From the NCBI RefSeq assembly GCF_009797025.1, contig NZ_CP047027.1:4464001-4528000 (forward strand): a stretch of DNA of 64,000 nucleotides, written 5' to 3'. This DNA is from Cellulophaga sp. L1A9. GTDB taxonomy: Bacteria > Bacteroidota > Bacteroidia > Flavobacteriales > Flavobacteriaceae. A program made the translations under genes and the position numbers. Below are positions 1 through 8,378 of this stretch, piece after piece (the stretch's first letter is position 1; each line of letters opens with the position of its first letter). The notes under the pieces are model-generated. The model saw nothing but the letters and a program-made list of their open reading frames with translations, was not told the origin of the DNA and made no database searches.

Positions 1-376
1 ATTGCGGAAAATCTTTGGAAAAATCCTGAGACACATCTGCTAGGTATTTATGGAATACATCTTCCATAAGAGGTGCATTCTTTTTAGATAACAATTTCTG
101 GAGTGAAAGAAGTCCTATTCTCGACAACTTCTTCTCTTTTGTTAGCCGATCTTTTGTTGCAAATTGATAGTATTCTTCCGATTTTAAATATTCCTTACGG
201 GATTGGTTATCTGGAAAAGTAGTTATCACTGTTGCCGCAAAAGCACCTCCGCAAGTTGCAATAAGAACATCTGGTTTCATCTGCAACTCTTCTAATGCCG
301 CATACATCCCAAGATATATCATTAATCGTGTGCCTCCTCCTGAAAGTATAAAAGCATTATTAAATTTATCTTCCAT
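1..376 (-). CDS. Patatin-like protein, C-terminus beyond window edge
   Basis: The N-terminal 125 residues of a patatin-like acyl hydrolase are visible; the gene runs off the left edge. The oxyanion-loop motif SGGGTR lies near residues 12-17, followed by the usual helix (LGMYAALEEL). The nucleophile elbow, normally G-x-S-x-G, reads A-T-C-G-G-A, so the catalytic serine is replaced by cysteine. The Asp of the dyad lies outside the window. The start ATG (376-374) is 3 bp after the stop of the CdsA-like gene, so this is the third gene of a lipid-synthesis operon and probably acts on a membrane lipid or its breakdown product. Family membership is fairly secure. Activity is uncertain, because cysteine at this position could mean altered or lost hydrolase function. 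Confidence 0.75.
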   Translation of the reverse strand, partial: MEDKFNNAFILSGGGTRLMIYLGMYAALEELQMKPDVLIATCGGAFAATVITTFPDNQSRKEYLKSEEYYQFATKDRLTKEKKLSRIGLLSLQKLLSKKNAPLMEDVFHKYLADVSQDFSKDFPQ

Positions 377-379
377 GGC

Positions 380-1195
380 TTAGCTTTTCAATAATAACGG
401 TAGTACCCAAAAGAAAATAGGAGCATTAAAAATAAGACTATCCATTCTATCCATAAGTCCGCCATGCCCAGGCAGTAATTCGCCAGTGTCTTTCACGTTT
501 GTTTTTCGTTTTAATAGGGACATAAAAACATCTCCAAAAAAACCTGAAATACCCAAAACAAAACCTAAAATCGCATGAATTAAAATGGTGGAAGGCAAAA
601 GAAAATATCCTAAAATAATACTCAGTAGCATGGTGATGATTACCCCTCCGATAACACCTTCCCAAGTCTTATTGGGACTAATTTTAGGCATCACCTTATG
701 GTTTCCAAAAAGCTTGCCCATAAAATATTGAAAGACATCATTTAATTCTGTAATAACAACTAAATAAACAAGCGCTTTTATTCCAAAAGCACTCTCTCTT
801 AGATACAACAAATGTGGAAAAACAAGAAGACTTAAGCTTAGCCCTAAAACAATGCCAATACCTTGCTTTACGCTGACTTTCTGCATTAGAAAATAGAGAG
901 AAAACATCGTTAAGAAAGCTATAGCATACAAGAAATAACGCTCAAAACTAAAAAAATAGATTAATGAAAATTGTACAATCCCTAGGATTAAAGCGGTAAC
1001 AAGAAGGTTTGTCTTTATTTGAAACATTCTTAAGAATTCATAGAAAACCTGGTATCCAATCCAAGAAATAAAAAGTTTCATTGTTATAGAACTGGAAATA
1101 GATAAGGCAAAAACTGAAATAATATAACCCCATGTTTTTACCCTTAGCGGAACGTCAGAAAATTTATTTTCAGAATTGTTTACTTCAAGCTCCAT
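380..1195 (-). CDS. CDP-diglyceride synthase (CdsA-like phosphatidate cytidylyltransferase)
   Basis: Integral membrane enzyme of 271 residues with about eight hydrophobic segments. It should transfer CMP from CTP to phosphatidic acid, giving CDP-diacylglycerol. The CdsA signature is near the C-terminus: S-LLKR, then KDTGELLPGHGG and LMDRMDS, with the conserved KD, HGG and DRxD residues all present. The gene overlaps the preceding CDP-alcohol phosphatidyltransferase by 11 bp, and the patatin-like gene follows 3 bp after its stop, so the three are probably translationally coupled. From memory, the pairing with this type of phosphatidyltransferase resembles E. coli ynbA/ynbB. It may therefore be a paralogue dedicated to a special lipid rather than the housekeeping CdsA. 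Confidence 0.9.
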   Translation of the reverse strand: MELEVNNSENKFSDVPLRVKTWGYIISVFALSISSSITMKLFISWIGYQVFYEFLRMFQIKTNLLVTALILGIVQFSLIYFFSFERYFLYAIAFLTMFSLYFLMQKVSVKQGIGIVLGLSLSLLVFPHLLYLRESAFGIKALVYLVVITELNDVFQYFMGKLFGNHKVMPKISPNKTWEGVIGGVIITMLLSIILGYFLLPSTILIHAILGFVLGISGFFGDVFMSLLKRKTNVKDTGELLPGHGGLMDRMDSLIFNAPIFFWVLPLLLKS

Positions 1196-1787
1196 GCAAT
1201 GCTTTCTTAAGACGCGTAAAAGTACTAAGTACGAGCAATACTATAATTATTCCAAAAATGTATTTAGAATAACTCGAAAGGTTAACACCAAAGAATAGGA
1301 GTAGGCCATAAATACTTAAAAAGAAAGCACGATCACTTTTCCCCATCGGTCCGTCATTTCTACGTTCTTTTCCTATTACTTTTCCTAATACTCCTGCAAA
1401 TTCATTAATGATACTTAATAAGATAAATACAATGATGATATAAAAACTCTCTGGTTGAAATTTCATCAATGGAAAGAAAATAATAACATCAGAAACTAAA
1501 TCCCCCATTTCATTTAAGACCTCACCTAAGGGACTGGTTTGATTAAATTTTCTAGCCATCATGCCATCCAAGGCATTTAAAGCCATTCGCAACAGCAGTC
1601 CAATGGGTAAGCTTAAGAAAAACCAGTGTACCCTATCTGCGTTCCAGAACAATACTCCAATAACAAGAGATACTAAAATGGATGCTATCGTAATTTGATT
1701 TGCGGTTACATTACATTTGTGCAAAAAAATTAAAACAGGATTTAGAAGTTGTTGAAATTTGGGTTTTAATTTATAAATGGAAATCAT
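1185..1787 (-). CDS. CDP-alcohol phosphatidyltransferase, YnbA-like variant
   Basis: Polytopic membrane protein of 200 residues from the CDP-alcohol phosphotransferase family, which joins a CDP-linked lipid to an alcohol. The core is visible as N-ALDG-MMAR, then eight residues, then G-EVL-N-EMG-D. The family motif normally has four aspartates (DxxDGxxARx8GxxxDxxxD); here the first and third are asparagine. My recollection is that E. coli YnbA shows the same N/D/N/D pattern and a similar N-terminus, which would make this a subfamily trait rather than decay. It is the first gene of the lipid operon with the CdsA-like and patatin-like genes. The alcohol substrate cannot be read from sequence. 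Confidence 0.85.
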   Translation of the reverse strand: MISIYKLKPKFQQLLNPVLIFLHKCNVTANQITIASILVSLVIGVLFWNADRVHWFFLSLPIGLLLRMALNALDGMMARKFNQTSPLGEVLNEMGDLVSDVIIFFPLMKFQPESFYIIIVFILLSIINEFAGVLGKVIGKERRNDGPMGKSDRAFFLSIYGLLLFFGVNLSSYSKYIFGIIIVLLVLSTFTRLKKALHGA

Positions 1788-2014
1788 GTAAGCTGCTTTT
1801 TTTCTACATTATATTCCAAATCTAAGTCTTTTTATTAGAAGTTTCTCTATATCATTGACTGCGCTAAAAAATACCAAGACAAGTTTTTTAAGAGGGATCA
1901 ATTCTGAAATGAGACCCTATTTTTTTTAGCTAAACTAATTAACGAAAAAATAAAAGTCCAAAAAATGACTCAGATAGATTGATTATCTTGCGGCGTTTTT
2001 AATACCCATAAAAA

Positions 2015-3184
2015 ATGAATGCAAAGGACTTAGTAGACTTACAAAGAGCGAATGAATCTTTGTTTGAAATAGATGCTAATTTAAACCGATTGGTTAAAAA
2101 AATTGAGTTATTAAGTTATTTAAATCCGTTAAATACAGAAAAGGAAAAACAACGTTTTTTTGCTTCAAAATATACTGAAGATCCTATTCTTAAGTATCCA
2201 AAAATAAAATTTCATCCCTATAAATTACACCGAATGTTGTTTTCGCAACGTTTGGAGCGTATTACAGATCAAAAGGTACAAAAGCTTTATCAAGATATCA
2301 TTTATTACTATTCTAACATGGCGCAATGCATACAAACCATTGGTGAACCTAAGAAATTTTACTATAATTCATTACGACTATACGGAACGCCAACAGAGAA
2401 AGATGTACAAAACGCACAATTTATTTTGCACCACTCTAATGAAGCAGAAAGAGCTGATATGGAAAAAATCTATTCACCGGATGACGCTAAGGCTTATTTT
2501 GATGAATTTTCTAAGTTGTATGACTTTCCTTTAAACATAAAATTATCTACGGCTATTGCTGCAGATGCTATGGTAAGCAATAGCACACAAACCTTACTAA
2601 TAAAGAAAAATACGAAGTTTAGCAAAAACCAATTATTAACATTGGCAAATCATGAAATTGGAGTGCATTTAGTTACCACATACAACGGAATTGAGCAACC
2701 TTTAAAGATATTTTCAAATGGTTTTCCTCGTAACGTAGAGACCCAAGAGGGGCTTGCTGTTTTCAGTGAATACATGAGTGGAGCGCTAACGCTTGAAAGA
2801 CTCAAGACATTAGCATATAGAGTATTAGCTAGCGATAGTTTAATCAAAGGTTACAGCTTCTCAGATACTTTTGATTTGATACATGGCAGCTACAAACTTA
2901 ATAGAAATGATGCTTTTAACATCACCATGAGAGTACACCGAGGTGGTGGATTTACAAAAGACAGGTTATACCTAAGTGGATTAAAAAAAATCTACAAACG
3001 CCACCAAAGAGGCGAAGGAATGGACACATTATTGACAGGAAAAGTAACTATGGATTATGAAGCTGACATTGTAAATCTTCAAAATTTAGGATTGGCCAGC
3101 CCTATAACCCATAGAAATATTGCTTTTAAGGAAAATAAGAATGAGAACACAACACTCGATTTTATTTTGAATCACTTAAAATAG
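2015..3184 (+). CDS. DUF1704 / QEGLA-motif tyrosine-carboxypeptidase-like metalloprotease
   Basis: A 389-residue soluble protein of the family annotated as flavohemoglobin expression-modulating QEGLA motif protein (DUF1704, TIGR02421). The metal site is explicit: HEIGVH at about 213-218 (an HExxxH motif) and QEGLA at about 244-248, whose Glu is the third ligand. The conserved ITMRVHRGGGFTKD segment also fits. Eukaryotic relatives (MATCAP/KIAA0895) are tubulin tyrosine carboxypeptidases, while the bacterial role is poorly known. The ATG at 2015 is the first in frame and fits the start of the domain. The gene is alone, divergent from the lipid operon across 227 bp and convergent with the MuiA-like gene. 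Confidence 0.88.
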   Translation: MNAKDLVDLQRANESLFEIDANLNRLVKKIELLSYLNPLNTEKEKQRFFASKYTEDPILKYPKIKFHPYKLHRMLFSQRLERITDQKVQKLYQDIIYYYSNMAQCIQTIGEPKKFYYNSLRLYGTPTEKDVQNAQFILHHSNEAERADMEKIYSPDDAKAYFDEFSKLYDFPLNIKLSTAIAADAMVSNSTQTLLIKKNTKFSKNQLLTLANHEIGVHLVTTYNGIEQPLKIFSNGFPRNVETQEGLAVFSEYMSGALTLERLKTLAYRVLASDSLIKGYSFSDTFDLIHGSYKLNRNDAFNITMRVHRGGGFTKDRLYLSGLKKIYKRHQRGEGMDTLLTGKVTMDYEADIVNLQNLGLASPITHRNIAFKENKNENTTLDFILNHLK

Positions 3185-3195
3185 CGTGTAGTAGC

Positions 3196-5232
3196 CTATA
3201 AACTTATACTGCGTTCTTTTGGATGTTTTACCTGAAATGAAAATTGGTGTTTGCTTTCTTGCTTTGAGGCTAAATTTAGCTCCCAAGTAAGCAAGCCCTT
3301 TTCTTCATCATAGTTAGCATCATTGACAATAACATCTTCGATTTTAATTTCTTTATTGGCTGAAACAGGAATACGGTCCATTAAAATTAGTTTTACCGCT
3401 TCCGCTTTATTATTTTTCACTTCTAAATTGTAAGTTCTGTCCACAATTCTATTACTTCCAGTAAAAGATTTACTCTTAAAGTTTTTATCTTGTTTTCTAG
3501 TTACAGAAATGGAGGCATCAATGCCTAAAGAAACTGTCATTTCTTTGTTTATAGCATAAGGATCAATGGTAGTTTTCCCGGCATAGCCACCATTAAAGTA
3601 AATATTAGCTTCACCTGGAAGCAGGTTTAATTTCTCCCAATCTTTGAATCTAGCCGTAAGAAAAACATTTTCATTAATTATTGGAGCTGCAAAAAACTCA
3701 TAGACCGCATCAAGCTTAAATGTGTTAATTTCTATTGCCGTAATATCCCCATCACTTACTATGGTATATGGACTTTTAATTACAAATTTGGTACTGGTTA
3801 CATTATCCTCTGTAAAACTCTTATTCGTGGTAATTACGATAACTCCGTTTACAGCTCTAGAGCCATAAATTGAAGTTGCAGAGGCATCTTTTAAAACTTC
3901 TATGTTTTGTATTTCATTAGCATCCAAATCACCCTCTTCAAATCCTTCCATCGGAACACCATCAATAATATACAAAGGTTGTGTAGCCTCTGTAACTCTA
4001 GAGACTCCTCTAATACTAACTCCGGATACGCGCCCTTTTAGAACGCTGCTCATGTCGCTATTTTGCGTTCCATACCCAACAACTACAACTTCATCTAAGG
4101 CTGAGGAGTCTTCTTGTAATCGAGCATTAATAATGGAGGAGTAAATAGGTACTTCATCTTGTTCAAATCCTATGTAAGAGAACACTAACTCTTGACCACT
4201 ACTAATTTTTAGTTTATACTTCCCGTCTAAATCAGTTTGTGTACTCACAGCGGTTCCCTTGATAATTACAGTACAACCCGGCAATACCTGTCCTGAAGCA
4301 TCTGTTACAATACCGGTAACCGTTCTCACCGTTGGGTTATAAGAATACTTGTGTTTTTTTGAAGGTGTGTTGTAATTTTTACGCATTCCAAAATTCAGAT
4401 AATCAGTGGCTAGCTCTGGTTTAATAGAAAAATTATTAGGATTCCCTGTTGAGAGCGTTATGGCAACATCTTCCCAATCTGCACCAGTATGTTGATACAC
4501 GTGTGCTTTGTAGGTTAACCGTATAGGGTCATTAATCTTGTTAGATTTTAAATCATAATTCGGAATCCATCCGGCATCAGATACATTATATTTTAATTCT
4601 AAATTCAATTGTACGCCAATAGGAGTTTCAAATAGAATACTTATTTCTCCTTTAGGTTCAGAAGGTGTCGCATTTAATTCAAGGTGTTGTTTTTCAACAC
4701 GTTGCAAGTCTTCACTTAAAACATTTATTTTAATAATCGTAGTGTATATTTCATTCTTAATTGCTGTAATTCGCTCTCTATAATAGGTACTTATTTGCTT
4801 TACTTTTTCTAAATCTACAGCTTGATGTTCTGAATTGAGCAAACGGTTGCCATTAATAACTTTCTCTTCTTCTTCTAAACCTAATATTAGATTTTTAAGC
4901 AAACTTATTTCTAATTCGGTAGCTTTTATAGCTGTAGTTAATGCGGTAGATTCTTCATTTGAAACCTTGGCGTCTAAATAATTTATGTCATAAGAAATAG
5001 ACAAAATAGAAGCTCCTTTTAGTCCTGAAATTTGAATGCTGCTTTCATCAATTTTAGGAGATAACCCATTAAAAATAACTTCCGTAGTACCTTCTTTCAA
5101 TTGAAAATTAGAAGTTCTTGAAACCTCTGCACTATTTAAAAATACGGTAACCGATTTTATTTTAGAAGGTGTTTTATCTGCTGCTAATAGGGTGATAGGA
5201 AAGAAAATAAGAAATAGCACTACATGTTTCAT
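3196..5232 (-). CDS. MuiA-like DUF4140/DUF4139 protein with inserted TonB-plug module
   Basis: Exported 678-residue protein (signal peptide 1-18, ending ITLLAA). Residues about 24-90 are the DUF4140 N-domain, 95-185 form a coiled coil, and DUF4139 starts near 200 (AGWIPNYDL at about 220). DUF4139 is interrupted at about 303-470 by a CarboxypepD_reg-like beta-sandwich (TGIVTDASGQVLPG) and a SusC-type receptor plug (EVVVVGYG, YIIDGVPM, IEVLKDASATSIYGSRA, NGVIVITT). DUF4139 then resumes to the end. No TonB beta-barrel follows, so it is not a transporter. The N- and C-terminal parts match the mucoidy inhibitor MuiA family, whose biochemical role is unknown. The reading frame is clean across both junctions. 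Confidence 0.88.
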   Translation of the reverse strand: MKHVVLFLIFFPITLLAADKTPSKIKSVTVFLNSAEVSRTSNFQLKEGTTEVIFNGLSPKIDESSIQISGLKGASILSISYDINYLDAKVSNEESTALTTAIKATELEISLLKNLILGLEEEEKVINGNRLLNSEHQAVDLEKVKQISTYYRERITAIKNEIYTTIIKINVLSEDLQRVEKQHLELNATPSEPKGEISILFETPIGVQLNLELKYNVSDAGWIPNYDLKSNKINDPIRLTYKAHVYQHTGADWEDVAITLSTGNPNNFSIKPELATDYLNFGMRKNYNTPSKKHKYSYNPTVRTVTGIVTDASGQVLPGCTVIIKGTAVSTQTDLDGKYKLKISSGQELVFSYIGFEQDEVPIYSSIINARLQEDSSALDEVVVVGYGTQNSDMSSVLKGRVSGVSIRGVSRVTEATQPLYIIDGVPMEGFEEGDLDANEIQNIEVLKDASATSIYGSRAVNGVIVITTNKSFTEDNVTSTKFVIKSPYTIVSDGDITAIEINTFKLDAVYEFFAAPIINENVFLTARFKDWEKLNLLPGEANIYFNGGYAGKTTIDPYAINKEMTVSLGIDASISVTRKQDKNFKSKSFTGSNRIVDRTYNLEVKNNKAEAVKLILMDRIPVSANKEIKIEDVIVNDANYDEEKGLLTWELNLASKQESKHQFSFQVKHPKERSISL

Positions 5233-5348
5233 GTTGTGTTGGTTTTAGATTTAAAGTAAACCTAACCAGAACCAAACATAACTTAAAGGGGCGTTGAGTA
5301 AGCTTCTTTTAGAACTTAGTAAACGCTACTTCTTACTGAGTAAAGCTA

Positions 5349-5762
5349 TTATTCTAGAAACTTAGCTTTTAATTCAGCAGTGGGTATCATACAAGCGTCC
5401 TGTTTACCGTACCATTTGTATCTATTTTTAGCAACATAATCATAAATAGTGTCTCTAAATTTTTCTGGAATCCATTCCAATACAGATAATAATGACCATA
5501 AACCCCCAAAGGATTTTCCAATATTTAATGCCGCTGTAGATTTAGTGTAATACGCAATTCCCGGTTCTATTAAAATTATAGAGTCTACCACTGTAGTGTC
5601 TATGTGTCTTTCTTTAGCCAGTTTTTGTCCTATTTCACTTTGTAATGATGCAAAACGGAATTCGTCTTTCTTATCGTACTTAATAATTGTATGTATTGAA
5701 GAGTTACACAAATTGCAAACACCATCAAAAAGAACAATCTTATGAAAATCATTTACTTGCAT
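5349..5762 (-). CDS. DCC-family thiol-disulfide oxidoreductase-like protein (DUF393)
   Basis: A 137-residue cytosolic protein of the DCC family (DUF393, B. subtilis YuxK type). The name-giving motif DGVCNLCN is at residues 13-20, with the cysteines spaced CxxC as in thiol-redox sites. The downstream FRFASLQSEIGQ stretch is also typical. A redox role is inferred for the family; no substrate is known. The length is normal. It is transcribed in the same direction as the MuiA-like gene, 116 bp upstream of it. Confidence 0.85.
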   Translation of the reverse strand: MQVNDFHKIVLFDGVCNLCNSSIHTIIKYDKKDEFRFASLQSEIGQKLAKERHIDTTVVDSIILIEPGIAYYTKSTAALNIGKSFGGLWSLLSVLEWIPEKFRDTIYDYVAKNRYKWYGKQDACMIPTAELKAKFLE

Positions 5763-5918
5763 ACGTTTATTATATCAATCTAAATTTTACTCAAAGATAG
5801 TGTATGGGGATATATTTTTTATATCCAAAAAAGGTCAATTAAAAAAAGACCACACACCAACTAGGTTTGTAGTATTCAAAGTATTGAAAACGAAATTGAA
5901 TTATATATAATCTTACAG

Positions 5919-7793
5919 TTATAACGAATTTAAAAAACTTCCTAAATCAATATCTTTATCTAAACTTAATTTCTTTTTTAACCGGTATTTAGACTTTAAA
6001 ATGCTGTCTGGAAGCACATTAAATATTGCTGCTATTTCTTTAGTAGATAAATTCATTCTTAAAAAGGCAGCAAGTCTAATTTCCTTTTCCGTAATATCTG
6101 CATAAATTCCTTTTAGCTTAATATCAAAATCATTATGAACATCTGCAAAGTAGGATTTAAACAACTCCCAATCTTTGTCGTCTGAATTTTGTTTTTTTAG
6201 AAGAAGAAGAATTCTTCTAAACTGTAATTTAAATTTATCAGGATCATTTTTTAATTCCTTTAAATCTTCAATTAAATCTTGATTAAAAGTGTTTTTTTGT
6301 GCTAAATGAACCGTCAAGCTTGCCAACTCTTTTTGTTTATATTCGATTTCTTTTTTGTACAGAAGATCGAGCTTTTTTTGATTTGATTTACTTTTTCTCA
6401 GGCGTTGTCTAAAAATAAAGAACAGTAATATTGACAAGGAAACCCCTGAAAACATTCCTCCAGCATAAAGACTTTTGGTTAAAGTATCTACTTTAGATTT
6501 ATGTTGTAAATTCTCTATTTCTTCTTTATTTAAGGCGAGTAGTATTTGTTTGTTTTCAGTCTCATAGATAGTTTTTAACTCCTCAATTTGCTGTATTTTT
6601 TTATGGTTAAAAATGCTGTCTTTAAATGTTTGATGTGCTTTTAAATCATGCAATGCCATTTGAGGGCTTTTTAAAATTTCATAGGCACTAGATCTAAGTT
6701 TATAGCTTTCCATTAAATAATCTAAACGCATGGAAGGTGTCGATTTATTAATAGCTTCATCTAAAAATGAAATTGCTTTATCAGGATCATTTAAATCCAT
6801 ATGCAAGCGCCCTAGTTCTATAAGAACTGCAATATGATTATAAGTAAGACCTTCTTTGATGTGAAAATATAAACTCTCTCCTAAATACGCCTTAGAAGCT
6901 TCAAAATTTTTCATTTCTCTATACGTTGAACCTATATTGGTATACACCATAGCTTCATTTGATTTAAGTCCAAAATTTTTAGCAATTTCTAAACTCTTAA
7001 AAAAATACTCTAAAGCCGTATCATAGTCTTTTAATGCCGCCAAAGAGGTGCCAATTTGCAAATACATATTAGCTTGCCAAATGTTATCATTAACCGCTAT
7101 ATATACTTCTAAAGCTTGATTATAATAGGGTATAGATTCCTCGTAATTTCCTGTATTGTATTGTATTTCTCCTAATCTAGCAATAATATCCGCCCTAGAA
7201 AGCGGATCTGCATTTAAAGAATCTATGCTCTTTAATGCTTGTATGTACAATTGCTGAGAGCGTTTAAATTGCCCATTGCTTAAATACACGCTAGCTATAT
7301 TTCCTAAACAAATATTTACCAGCTCCACTTCCTTATTCTTCTTGAATAGAATTTTAGCTTCTTCAAGCATTTCTAATGCTTCACTTTTTTCTGCATCTAA
7401 ACGCTTAATATCGGCCAATTCTAATAAGCTTTTTGCATAAAAAACCTCTTCATTTAGCTCTTTTGAAAGTGTCATTGCTATTTCATGATACTTCACGGCA
7501 GCATCTAGTTGGTGTAATGCCCGGCAACTAATTGCAGATTGATAGATCGCTTTAAGTTGTTTCTTCTTATTCTTAATTGTATTCGCAATTTTATAGGCTT
7601 GCAAAGAATACTTCAAAGAGGTTTCAGGATTATTATAAAGTAAAATTAAATACAGCGCTTCAAGGGTTTCTATTTTATCGATCGGATTGCTTTTACCCTT
7701 TAAAACTTTTTCTAAACTATCTACTTTCCTTTCTATTTGTCCATAAGAAATTGCAAAGAAAAGTATGGTAAATACCATTATAAAAACTTTCAT
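5919..7793 (-). CDS. TPR-repeat membrane regulator with C-terminal LuxR-like HTH
   Basis: A 624-residue Bacteroidota-type sensor-regulator. It has a signal peptide (residues 1-18, ending AISYGQ), then a periplasmic array of about seven to eight tetratricopeptide repeats (residues 30-390) and one transmembrane helix at about 443-463 (GVSLSILLFFIF). A cytoplasmic coiled coil follows, and a C-terminal helix-turn-helix (ITEKEIRLAAFLRMNLSTKEIAAIF) similar to LuxR/GerE DNA-binding domains. Such proteins are thought to couple a periplasmic signal to transcription without a kinase. The target genes cannot be read from sequence. The neighbouring antiporter is in the same orientation but 585 bp away. 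Confidence 0.85.
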   Translation of the reverse strand: MKVFIMVFTILFFAISYGQIERKVDSLEKVLKGKSNPIDKIETLEALYLILLYNNPETSLKYSLQAYKIANTIKNKKKQLKAIYQSAISCRALHQLDAAVKYHEIAMTLSKELNEEVFYAKSLLELADIKRLDAEKSEALEMLEEAKILFKKNKEVELVNICLGNIASVYLSNGQFKRSQQLYIQALKSIDSLNADPLSRADIIARLGEIQYNTGNYEESIPYYNQALEVYIAVNDNIWQANMYLQIGTSLAALKDYDTALEYFFKSLEIAKNFGLKSNEAMVYTNIGSTYREMKNFEASKAYLGESLYFHIKEGLTYNHIAVLIELGRLHMDLNDPDKAISFLDEAINKSTPSMRLDYLMESYKLRSSAYEILKSPQMALHDLKAHQTFKDSIFNHKKIQQIEELKTIYETENKQILLALNKEEIENLQHKSKVDTLTKSLYAGGMFSGVSLSILLFFIFRQRLRKSKSNQKKLDLLYKKEIEYKQKELASLTVHLAQKNTFNQDLIEDLKELKNDPDKFKLQFRRILLLLKKQNSDDKDWELFKSYFADVHNDFDIKLKGIYADITEKEIRLAAFLRMNLSTKEIAAIFNVLPDSILKSKYRLKKKLSLDKDIDLGSFLNSL

Positions 7794-8378
7794 AACTAGA
7801 ATTAAACAATTTATAGTTGGAATAATTTAAATAATAGGGGGAGTATATTTTTCATTCTGAAGTTCTAAGATAGCGGTTATATGCTTTATAATTAAATAAA
7901 ACATCGGAAACCCTTTTGAACAAATGTCCTTTTCTTACGCTTAAAACCATCTAAATCATGGCAACAAAAAAAATCGTAATACACTGTAATTAATAGCCGT
8001 AGGAGGTTATTAGACGGTAGCTTTATAGCAGTCATTTTAAGACATTTGTTCTAGGGATATCTTACCACTGTCCATACTTTGTCTATAGCATTTATTTGGG
8101 TTCAGCTCTAATTACGTCTAGTTTTCACAATGCTGATCTTGAAATAGCATAAAAGTAGTAATGGGAATCAAATTAAACTCTAATTCTTATTTTACGGGCC
8201 TTATTAACTATCATAATCTACAACAAAGAAGAGATCTGGTAGTGCATCGCTACTGCAAATGATCTTAAAACGGGTGTCAGAAATGGCAATGGAGGATTTC
8301 CGTTTTCCAAATCACTTATTTTTTAACTTTTTTTATTTCTATTCTTTAACTTGTTGTGCTGGTTTCTTTTTTCGTTTG
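7794..8378. other. Intergenic region with a widely spaced inverted repeat
   Basis: 585 bp with no credible reading frame on either strand. The one clear structure is a perfect 11-bp inverted repeat, GAACAAATGTC at 7918-7928 and its complement at 8041-8051, separated by about 112 bp. It also carries the promoter of the TPR regulator to the left and downstream sequence of the antiporter gene to the right. No terminator was recognised. Confidence 0.4.

Noticed and set aside
3902..4144. 80-residue plus-strand frame inside the MuiA-like gene
   Set aside because: Shadow of the inserted plug domain on the opposite strand.
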